DNA from: a virus | Virus record (IMG/VR): IMGVR_UViG_3300047409_000472 | Span: 1 to 42,364 of that record | Strand: one strand, 5' to 3' | Length of the DNA stretch: 42,364 nt | Shown here: one piece after another, positions 6,750 to 12,881 of the stretch | Layout of the letters: each line of letters starts with the position of its first letter | Position numbering within the stretch: position 1 is the stretch's first letter | The notes under the pieces: model-generated | What the model was told of the DNA's origin: nothing | The model's input: only the letters and a program-made list of their open reading frames with translations | The model's database searches: none | Program-made: the position numbers and the translations under genes

Positions 6750-6938
6750 ATGATTCGACTTGCCATCGCTTTTTCACTCGCTCTCGTGTTTATAGGCTGC
6801 ATCACCGATTCTCCCAAGACCCGGGTGGTTCATGAGGAGTACACCATGGATCCCGCTTGCCTTCATGAGGATTCCACCACCTGGACGGATACCACGGAGA
6901 CGCGGAACATGTCGTGCGTCGTAAGCTTGCCCAAATAA
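6750..6938 (+). CDS. Small lipoprotein, possible lysogenic-conversion gene
   Basis: 62 aa. ATG 6750 is preceded by GGAGG six bases upstream. Signal peptide IRLAIAFSLALVFIGC ends in a lipobox-like FIGC; the mature part has only about 44 residues with the motif CLHEDSTTWTDTTETRNMSC. The lipoprotein at 32992-33201 shares this motif almost residue for residue (CLQYNSTTWTDTSEVTHMSC), so the two are paralogues. It lies behind the repressor on the same strand, the place for genes expressed in the lysogen, and converges on the end of the late operon with a 1-bp gap. Envelope location is inferred; superinfection exclusion is one possible role. Confidence 0.7.
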   Translation: MIRLAIAFSLALVFIGCITDSPKTRVVHEEYTMDPACLHEDSTTWTDTTETRNMSCVVSLPK

Positions 6939-6939
6939 C

Positions 6940-7098
6940 CTACGGCGCTGGCGGCACCGGGTTGACGCATTGCGGCATAGGCTGGCAGGTGTCCACCGGG
7001 GCCACCCTGGCAGGTGCAGGCGAGGGAGCGGTGGGGGCGTGGCAGGCCCGTATCCCGCCGCTGGCGAGGACCAGCATCGCCAGGCATGCCCACCTCAT
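6940..7098 (-). CDS. Rz1-like small Pro-rich exported peptide (candidate o-spanin)
   Basis: 52 aa starting MRWACLAMLVLASGG at ATG 7098, which forms an ATGA overlap with the stop of the DUF1353 gene. A hydrophobic signal is followed by a Cys in IRAC and a short tail with many Pro residues (APTAPSPAPARVAP, PMPQCVNPVPPAP). Size, signal and Pro-rich tail match Rz1-type outer-membrane spanins at the end of lysis cassettes. The lipobox is poor (Arg at -2) and there is no adjacent Rz partner, so the call is tentative. It is the last gene of the late operon. Confidence 0.5.
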   Translation of the reverse strand: MRWACLAMLVLASGGIRACHAPTAPSPAPARVAPVDTCQPMPQCVNPVPPAP

Positions 7099-7535
7099 TC
7101 CGCCACCATCGAGGCCAGGAACTTGTCCTTGTCCTCCCGGATGGACAGCATTTCCTTGATCTCGGCGATTTGCTTCCGGTCCTCGTCCGACGTGGGCCAA
7201 TGGGTGCCGCCGAACGCCCGCAAGGCTTCGTACAGGGTTTCCGCCTTGAGCATGGACATCCCGTCTTCCCGGCACCGATCGTGGAAATGCTTATCGGCCG
7301 TGGTCCGGTCGGTGGCGTGGAACAGGTACAACCAATCATGCTCCAGGCTTGCGCGCATGGAATCGGGCTCGAAGCGCCCGCCCAGCTCGGACCAGAGGGC
7401 TTGGGGAATGGAAGCGCCGTTCCAGCTGAACCCGGCAGGGATCCAGATTTCCAGGTCGCCCACCTTGAAGGAATAATCATCCTCCAGGGCGAAGCAGTCT
7501 TTCCCGGGGATGGCGACGTAGGCCGGCGCTTTCAT
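7095..7535 (-). CDS. DUF1353 family phage protein in the lysis cassette
   Basis: 146 aa. It shows the DUF1353 signature: a beta-rich start (FALEDDYSFKVGDLEIWIP), then FSWNGASIPQALW, then SLEHDWLYLFH and DRTTADKHFHDRC. The family is common in tailed-phage genomes near lysis genes and has no established function that I know of. Here it sits between a holin-like gene and a Rz1-like gene, the endolysin slot, and no other recognisable cell-wall hydrolase is visible in this window. Conserved His-Asp and the later Asp/His could be metal or catalytic residues, which is inference. AAAGGGT precedes ATG 7535. Confidence 0.75.
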   Translation of the reverse strand: MKAPAYVAIPGKDCFALEDDYSFKVGDLEIWIPAGFSWNGASIPQALWSELGGRFEPDSMRASLEHDWLYLFHATDRTTADKHFHDRCREDGMSMLKAETLYEALRAFGGTHWPTSDEDRKQIAEIKEMLSIREDKDKFLASMVAE

Positions 7536-7538
7536 GGG

Positions 7539-7730
7539 TTACCCTTTCGCCTGCGCAACGGCGAGGATGAGCTTGGTCACCGCGTCCCGGCCGGTGATGG
7601 CCGCGGCGCCAGTCGCGATCATGGGCGCGCCGGTCGTGACCTGGCCTGTATAGCAGAGGTAGGCGCCCGCTCCGACGCTTGCAAGGCCGGTCCAAAACGT
7701 CTTGGTCTTGAGAGTGGATAGATGAAACAT
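7539..7730 (-). CDS. Small holin-like membrane protein
   Basis: 63 aa starting MFHLSTLKTKTFWTGLASVG at ATG 7730, with AAGGA upstream; the longer upstream frame looks like shadow. Two hydrophobic stretches (about 12-28 and 31-46, Gly/Ala-rich) precede a polar C-terminus (GRDAVTKLILAVAQAKG). The pattern KTKTFWTG...GAGAYLCYTGQVTTGAPMIATG resembles small phage membrane proteins annotated as holins. It is the first gene of the trio holin-like, DUF1353, Rz1-like. Confidence 0.55.
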   Translation of the reverse strand: MFHLSTLKTKTFWTGLASVGAGAYLCYTGQVTTGAPMIATGAAAITGRDAVTKLILAVAQAKG

Positions 7731-7770
7731 GGAATCCTTCTTTCTTCCCGCCTTTGGCCGCGGGATAGCC

Positions 7771-8478
7771 TTACTTTCCGCCGCCACGTAGCAAGATGCC
7801 CGAGGGGGGCGCGCTCGATCCGGCGCCGGCAAGATCATTCCCATCCCAAGGACCGCCGCCAAAGCCGCCGCTGGCGGCATCGTTGTTGCCATATATGCCG
7901 TACGTTCCGGCCGTGAAGGCGCTGGATGCGTCGGTGATATTACTGCCGACTTGAGAAAAAGAGGTTGGGGAGGCGGCGAGGGCCTTCCAGATCTTTATAG
8001 TGACCGTGCCACCCGAAACCGTCTTTGAAATCTTGAGGCGGTCACCCGCAACACAAGATAACGAACCCGTAGACAAATCAGCCTCAACACCGGCCGTCCA
8101 TTTCCCAACAAAATAGTCGGGGCTAGAGCCCACTTTCGCGCCCCAAGCATAGCCGTCAGCCGCGCCGCTTGCGAGCCCTATGGAGGGCCCGGCATACCAT
8201 CCGGCGGTAACCCAAGATGCGGTGACCGTGACAATCGCTTCCTGGTCACCAGACGGAAGCGTCCCCGTCCAGCGTGCGAGGTTGTCCCCGGCCGTATTGC
8301 TGCGAAACTGACTAATGTTTCCCGTAGGGATGGTGAATCCCCCGAGAGTGGCCGCCCAATTAGAGGAGTAGGTCGCGATGGCCTGGCCGCTGCCGGTATT
8401 CTGATTGAAAGAATCGGAGGCCGCAAAGGGGCGCGCAACCAGGACGAGGAGGGCGAGTAGCCATTTCAGAAATTTCAT
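7771..8478 (-). CDS. Exported lectin-like (ConA-fold) protein 1
   Basis: 235 aa starting MKFLKWLLALLVLVARPFAA at ATG 8478 (GGGGT upstream, overlapping the previous stop). The N-terminus is a Sec signal peptide with a cleavage-like AAS. The mature protein is Ser/Gly/Thr-rich beta sequence with the LamG/concanavalin-like order: strands around WTGTLPSGDQEAIVTV, then CVAGDRLKISKTVSGGTVTI and a closing AGTYGIYGNNDAASGG. Such domains bind sugars. It forms a group with the next two exported genes upstream. Whether it is part of the virion or released to the envelope is unknown. Confidence 0.6.
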   Translation of the reverse strand: MKFLKWLLALLVLVARPFAASDSFNQNTGSGQAIATYSSNWAATLGGFTIPTGNISQFRSNTAGDNLARWTGTLPSGDQEAIVTVTASWVTAGWYAGPSIGLASGAADGYAWGAKVGSSPDYFVGKWTAGVEADLSTGSLSCVAGDRLKISKTVSGGTVTIKIWKALAASPTSFSQVGSNITDASSAFTAGTYGIYGNNDAASGGFGGGPWDGNDLAGAGSSAPPSGILLRGGGK

Positions 8479-9188
8479 GGTAACCCCGCAGCGGTATATT
8501 GGCTGATGCAAAAATCTTCGGGCGTTCCGCCGGGCCTGATGAAAAAGCCCATGCCGGGATTACCGTCCGTATAGGTGGCATCCGTGGCGGTCTGCACAAG
8601 CGATCCGTTCTTGTAAATATTGATGGTGCTGCCGACCATTGTCGCTTTGAGAATATCGCCCGTGGCTAAACTGCTGAGCCCGGTACCTGAACTAGAGAGC
8701 ACCGTTAGATTGCTATACGTCCCATCCCAGCGGACAACTTGCACGCCCGTCCCATCAAAACGAATGTCGATTTCATATCCGCGGGCATTGTGCGCCGTGA
8801 TCTGAAAGCGCAACAGGAGTTCTATTTCATGGCTATCTGGGGCCGTATAGCCCGATGCGTAATAAACTGTGGCTTGCGCGCTTTGGTTCGCCGGGAACCC
8901 CGACAGCACGGCGATACAATCGTTGTAATCGGAGGATGTTCCCGCCCCATACATGAGGTTGGGGGTGCCCGTGGTGGTGCGGGCGTTTTGCCAATCTAGG
9001 CCGGTAGTCCCGCCATTGGTCCATCGGCCACCCTCGGAGATCGGGTTTTCCGTGGCGGGGAAGCTGGTCGAATAGGACGGCAGGGAGCTCGGAGGTGGAT
9101 AAACGCCGAGAAGCTGGTTACCAGCCGCACTCCAAGCTGCGTTCGATAGAAGAAGGGCCCAAGCGAGGGCCTGGCGCAATAGATTCAT
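8475..9188 (-). CDS. Exported lectin-like (ConA-fold) protein 2
   Basis: 237 aa. Sec signal peptide NLLRQALAWALLLSNAAWSA, then a beta-rich mature chain with a LamG/ConA-type core: DSHEIELLLRFQI, YEIDIRFDGTGVQVVRW, GDILKATMVGSTINIYKNG, DGNPGMGFFIRPGG. It has the same architecture as the following gene and looks like a diverged paralogue. It starts 4 bp after the end of the 850-aa exported gene. A receptor- or polysaccharide-binding role fits its place among tail-fibre-type genes, but a signal peptide on such a protein is unusual. Confidence 0.6.
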   Translation of the reverse strand: MNLLRQALAWALLLSNAAWSAAGNQLLGVYPPPSSLPSYSTSFPATENPISEGGRWTNGGTTGLDWQNARTTTGTPNLMYGAGTSSDYNDCIAVLSGFPANQSAQATVYYASGYTAPDSHEIELLLRFQITAHNARGYEIDIRFDGTGVQVVRWDGTYSNLTVLSSSGTGLSSLATGDILKATMVGSTINIYKNGSLVQTATDATYTDGNPGMGFFIRPGGTPEDFCISQYTAAGLP

Positions 9189-9192
9189 TCAA

Positions 9193-11745
9193 TTACTCCG
9201 CGGTCGTATAGCCTTGGAGGTTGAACAGGACGCCGTTGGTCCCGGTCGCGGTTTTCTCCACGACCTTCAGCGAGTCGCCCGTATTGGGCGTGCAGACATC
9301 CACCGGCATGGGCGGGGCCGCGCCGCCGCCAGCTGCCTGCGCCCAGCCGCGCCAAAGGGTATCGGTCGCCGCGCCGGCGCCGGGGCTCGCATAAAGCACC
9401 ACTTCCGTGCTGATCGTCTGGTGCTCCGTCATTACCTGAAGCGAGGTTGTGCAAACCCGCAGGCCGGCGGCTCCGGACTTGGCCTTTACGGCGGTGGTGG
9501 AGGTCAGGCCATTGGCGGGAGGGGCGTAGAACCATTTCGAAGGCCTGATGGCGTAGGGCATGAAGACCGCTTTGCCATCAATGGTCGCAATCTGATCCAC
9601 GGTCTGGTCGTTGGAGACGACGGTGATATCCGAGGTCCGACCGCGGTTTCCCTGCCGCACCGGAGCGCCCGAGATGGCTGATCCGTGGGCAGCGGCGCCT
9701 ACGGCGGTCACCGTTCCGAGCGCATTCGAGCCCGCAGGTAGAGCGTTGGTGATGGCCGTGACTGCGCCAACGGTGGCAATCACGCCGGTCCCATCCGTCG
9801 GCAACTCCACACGCAGGGCGCCCGTGGCCGTGCCATGCCCCGTGGTGGCGTAGGAGACGGGCGAGGTGACGCCGGATGGGTCGACGGGAAGGCGACCGGA
9901 GGCGGGCGTATACTGGGCCAGGTTCACCCCGAACGCCGTCTGATCGTTCGCGATGGTCACCCGCGCAGATCCGGTGCCGGTGGCGCCGTTTCCCATCAGC
10001 GGGGTCACGCCGTTGATTTGGGCGACGTTCACCGTTTGATTCGCAGCCAGGGCAACAAGGTTCGTGGTGCCTGGGGTGGTCTGGTCGATGCCCACCTTCC
10101 CGATCACGGCCGAACTGGCTACAAGGGCGGGAGCCGTGGCTATGGAAACGGGCTGCGTCACGGCCGATCCGTCCACCTTGACCGCAGTTCCGTTTGCGGC
10201 GGTATTCGCGAGGGACACCTGAATCGGAGTCGTGGAACTCCCGAATACCGCGCCGGTCGAATCTCGAAGGGTTACGTGGAGCGCACGGAAGCGAGTAGCT
10301 TGGAATGCTCCCTGCTGCCCCGTGGTCAGGGGGTTTGAGGTTTGGGTGGCCTGGTAGAGGCCGCCATCAGGAACAAAGACCGAGGTCCCAGGCGTAAAGG
10401 TGGTCTCATCAGTCGCCGATACGCCCGATCCGGAGCAGTTCGAGCAGTTGACGGAAACGGCGGTGCCGTTCGATCCGGTATTGGCCAGGGAGACTTGAAG
10501 CGGAGTAGTCGAATTCCCCAAAACCGCTCCGGTGGAGTCGCGCAGGTTGATGTGCAACGCGCGAAAGCGGGTCATCTGGAACGCGCCCTGCTGTCCGGTG
10601 GTAACCGGATTGGAGGTTTGACCCACCTGGTAGAGGCCGCCGCCGGGGGCCAATACGGACGTTCCGGGGGTGAAAGTGGTTTGATCCGTCGCTGAAACTC
10701 CGGAGCCAGAGCAGTTGGCGCATTGCACGTTGAGGGCGTTGGCGGTGCTGGCGATGACATTGTTCGATCCGTCTACAAGCTGGGTTTTTTGGCTGCCGTC
10801 GCTCTGCTTGGTGCTGGTGGCGGCCAGGGTTGGAAGGCTCACGGTGCCGGATACGTTGGTCACATTCCAGGTTCCCGATTGCGCTGCGGAAACAGTCCCG
10901 GAAACGGGCTGCGTGACCGCGGAGCCGTCCACCTTCCACGCGGTCGTGTTGGCGGTATTCCCCGGCTGAACCGTCCAGGTCCCGGATTGAGTTGCTGCCA
11001 CCGTGCCCGATACCGGCTGAGTTGTCCCGGAGCCGTCCACACGGAGCCCGCCGGCCGTAGTCAGGGAGAGCGGGGAGGTCTGGGCGGTGGTATAAGTCGG
11101 GGGCGCCGTGGTGACTGCGCCCTGGGTGAGCCCGCCGGTTTGCCCGGAGGTCGTGGAGCCCTGGGCCACGGCGCCGGAGGATGCGCCGCTCTTGATATTC
11201 ACGTCCAGGGCGTTCGAGGTGGCGCCGATCACATTCCCGGAACCGTCCACGACCTGCGTTTTCTGCGCGGCATTGGTCTGGTTGGCGGACGTCGCCGCCC
11301 CCGTGGGAAGCGCCGAGGTGGTCACCGCCACGTTCGAGGATGCGCCCGCGCTCGATTGGTTTAGGAGGCTTACAACCCCTGATCCCTCGTTCGCCATCGC
11401 CTGGACCTTGATGGTCCCGCTGCTTCGTGCGGAAACCCGCGCGCGAATGAGTTTGAACCCATTCCCGGAAAGCAGATAGACGCCTTTGGCGGTGGCAACC
11501 GAATCAACAGCCCCGCCGGTCTGGTTCACGGCATAAACCGTGCGCCAATTAGTTCCGTTGATCGTCCCTTCAAACTTGACCGTGGCCACCCAAGTGCTGT
11601 CGAGCTGGAACGAAACGGAATTGTAGGATCCGGCGCTCATAGTGATGGCCGAATCGACCGCGCTTAGATTTTTGGAAAAGGTGGCCGTAATGGCGGCATG
11701 CGTCATGCCAACAAAGGCAAGCAGGGAAAAAATCAACTTCTTCAT
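9193..11745 (-). CDS. Large repetitive exported phage structural or adhesin-like protein
   Basis: 850 aa. Residues 1-18 (KKLIFSLLAFVGMTHA) are a clear Sec signal peptide. The body is low in charge and built of beta repeats: AVTQPVSGTV-type units followed by QSGTWNV (about 240-305 and 524-535), two KTQ-VVDGS-NVI-ATSNALDV units (about 162-183 and 320-341) and a tandem 89-residue duplication (343-522). The QPVSGTV...QSGTW repeats recall annotated virion or tail proteins of podo- and siphoviruses. The C-terminal third (about 690-850) is non-repetitive and may be a folded head. Between the Pal-like gene and two lectin-like genes. Exact role unknown. Confidence 0.65.
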   Translation of the reverse strand: MKKLIFSLLAFVGMTHAAITATFSKNLSAVDSAITMSAGSYNSVSFQLDSTWVATVKFEGTINGTNWRTVYAVNQTGGAVDSVATAKGVYLLSGNGFKLIRARVSARSSGTIKVQAMANEGSGVVSLLNQSSAGASSNVAVTTSALPTGAATSANQTNAAQKTQVVDGSGNVIGATSNALDVNIKSGASSGAVAQGSTTSGQTGGLTQGAVTTAPPTYTTAQTSPLSLTTAGGLRVDGSGTTQPVSGTVAATQSGTWTVQPGNTANTTAWKVDGSAVTQPVSGTVSAAQSGTWNVTNVSGTVSLPTLAATSTKQSDGSQKTQLVDGSNNVIASTANALNVQCANCSGSGVSATDQTTFTPGTSVLAPGGGLYQVGQTSNPVTTGQQGAFQMTRFRALHINLRDSTGAVLGNSTTPLQVSLANTGSNGTAVSVNCSNCSGSGVSATDETTFTPGTSVFVPDGGLYQATQTSNPLTTGQQGAFQATRFRALHVTLRDSTGAVFGSSTTPIQVSLANTAANGTAVKVDGSAVTQPVSIATAPALVASSAVIGKVGIDQTTPGTTNLVALAANQTVNVAQINGVTPLMGNGATGTGSARVTIANDQTAFGVNLAQYTPASGRLPVDPSGVTSPVSYATTGHGTATGALRVELPTDGTGVIATVGAVTAITNALPAGSNALGTVTAVGAAAHGSAISGAPVRQGNRGRTSDITVVSNDQTVDQIATIDGKAVFMPYAIRPSKWFYAPPANGLTSTTAVKAKSGAAGLRVCTTSLQVMTEHQTISTEVVLYASPGAGAATDTLWRGWAQAAGGGAAPPMPVDVCTPNTGDSLKVVEKTATGTNGVLFNLQGYTTAE
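10180..10719 (-). repeat. Tandem 89-residue duplication inside the 850-aa gene
   Basis: Protein residues about 343-429 and 432-522 are near-copies: each opens with a Cys pair (CANC or CSNC) then SGSGVSATD, TTFTPGTSV, GGLYQ, TTGQQGAFQ, TRFRALH, LRDSTGAV and ends SLANT..NGTAV. The Cys pairs could form disulfides in the periplasm, consistent with the signal peptide. Confidence 0.8.
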
Positions 11746-12257
11746 TTCAGATCCTCCAGAAGGAATTCAACGCGGCGGTTAAGGTGATATTGGGCTGGGT
11801 CCTCGGTGACGGGAGACTCCTCTCCAAACGATTTCCAGTTGATGCGCTCCTCGGCGATGCCTGCGGCTTCCAGGTAATCCCGGACCGCCTGCGCGCGGCG
11901 AGCGCCCAGAGCCAGGTTGTAATCGTTGGCTCCCTCCTGCGAGCAATGCCCGGCCAGGTCGACCTTTTTGAAAGGGTGCGAGAGGAGGTAATCCGCTAGG
12001 GCGTGGGCCTTGTCCAGATCTTTAAGGGAAAAGGAGTCGAAGGCGAAATAGAGGGGGCCTTTCGGTTGCATATCAATCCCCTTTTCGTCATCGAATTTCA
12101 GAATCGCTTCGTTAGGATCGAGCCGGGGTTTATCCTCCTGGAAGGGCTCGCCCCGCGTCACGGTCGGGGGACTGGATGGATGAATTGCCGGCCGTTTGGC
12201 GCAGGCGAACCCCCCGAGGAGGACAGCCCAACAGAGGGCGGGGAATAGGAATTTCAT
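11742..12257 (-). CDS. Pal/OmpA-like lipoprotein encoded by the phage
   Basis: 171 aa. Lipoprotein signal (FLFPALCWAVLLGGFAC, Cys19), a 50-residue linker, then an OmpA/Pal domain from about 68: LYFAFDSFSLKDLDKA, FKKVDLAGHCSQEG, YNLALGARRAQAVRDYL, INWKSFGEESPV and RRVEFLLED follow Pal in order. In Pal-type domains the box GH-A/T-D supplies an Asp that holds diaminopimelate; here it is GHCS, so that Asp is Ser, while the downstream Arg is kept. It would sit in the outer membrane facing the wall, possibly with weakened wall binding. It overlaps the inner-membrane coiled-coil gene by 4 bp, suggesting a linked function. Confidence 0.85.
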   Translation of the reverse strand: MKFLFPALCWAVLLGGFACAKRPAIHPSSPPTVTRGEPFQEDKPRLDPNEAILKFDDEKGIDMQPKGPLYFAFDSFSLKDLDKAHALADYLLSHPFKKVDLAGHCSQEGANDYNLALGARRAQAVRDYLEAAGIAEERINWKSFGEESPVTEDPAQYHLNRRVEFLLEDLK

Positions 12258-12658
12258 GGCTTGATCTCCGTGAGGTTGTCCAGTAGCGTTTGGTTTTCGG
12301 CCTTCTTTGTGGCTACGGAGGCGTTTTGCTTGCCAAGGTCTTGCACCGATTTTTTCAGCCCAGGGATCACCTCCATCATGGCACCGAAGAATTCCTGCTG
12401 GACCCGACCTTGCTTTTCCTGTTCGGCTTTCAGGTCGCTTACCTGCGCTTTGAGCGTGTCCACCTGGGCCTTGAGCGAATCCATTCCCGGCTTAACCGTT
12501 TCCAGGACCAGCTTCTGCCCTTCGACCTTGATCGTGTCTCGGCCGTGGGTCCAGACATAACCGCAAAAAACCGTAAGGAGCGCCAGAACGGCGCGACTGG
12601 GCCAATCCCGTAGAACCATGGATTTCCAATAGGCGATATCTTTGGGGGCGCGGGTCAT
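12254..12658 (-). CDS. Inner-membrane coiled-coil protein (candidate i-spanin or Pal partner)
   Basis: 134 aa. A positively charged N-terminus and one transmembrane segment (about 23-36, AVLALLTVFCGYVW) are followed by a long heptad-patterned region (MDSLKAQVDTLKAQVSDLKA, then LKKSVQDLGKQNASV). This is the topology of Rz-type inner-membrane spanins: N-in anchor with a periplasmic coiled coil. The overlapping downstream gene is an outer-membrane Pal-like lipoprotein, so the pair could span the periplasm. No homology to Rz is claimed. Confidence 0.6.
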   Translation of the reverse strand: MTRAPKDIAYWKSMVLRDWPSRAVLALLTVFCGYVWTHGRDTIKVEGQKLVLETVKPGMDSLKAQVDTLKAQVSDLKAEQEKQGRVQQEFFGAMMEVIPGLKKSVQDLGKQNASVATKKAENQTLLDNLTEIKP

Positions 12659-12706
12659 GATCCCCTCGGGTTGGCGGAAGGGCGGGGGTGGAAGTAGGTT
12701 TTGGGC

Positions 12707-12877
12707 ATGAGCCCATGGGCTATTATTTGGGCGGTCGGAGCGCTTGGCGCAGTCGCAGTTTGCCTTAAAGATGGTGCATGGCAGTTCGCGATCGGCGTAT
12801 TGCTTGTCCTCGGCCTGATCGGCATTGGCATCTTCGCCGAAACGATGGGATTCGACCCGCGTAAAAAGAAACCGTAG
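12707..12877 (+). CDS. Two-helix holin-like membrane protein on the opposite strand
   Basis: 56 aa, ATG 12707 to TAG 12877, lying in the only real gap of the late minus-strand block. Two hydrophobic helices (SPWAIIWAVGALGAVAVC and FAIGVLLVLGLIGIGIF) are joined by a short polar turn (LKDGAWQ) and followed by a charged tail FDPRKKKP, as in small class II holins. GGAAGTAGG lies upstream. The minus-strand reading of the same DNA is Pro/Ser/Thr-rich and looks like its shadow, although it would couple neatly at both ends. A plus-strand gene here needs its own promoter, which I did not find. Confidence 0.55.
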   Translation: MSPWAIIWAVGALGAVAVCLKDGAWQFAIGVLLVLGLIGIGIFAETMGFDPRKKKP

Positions 12878-12881
12878 CGGA

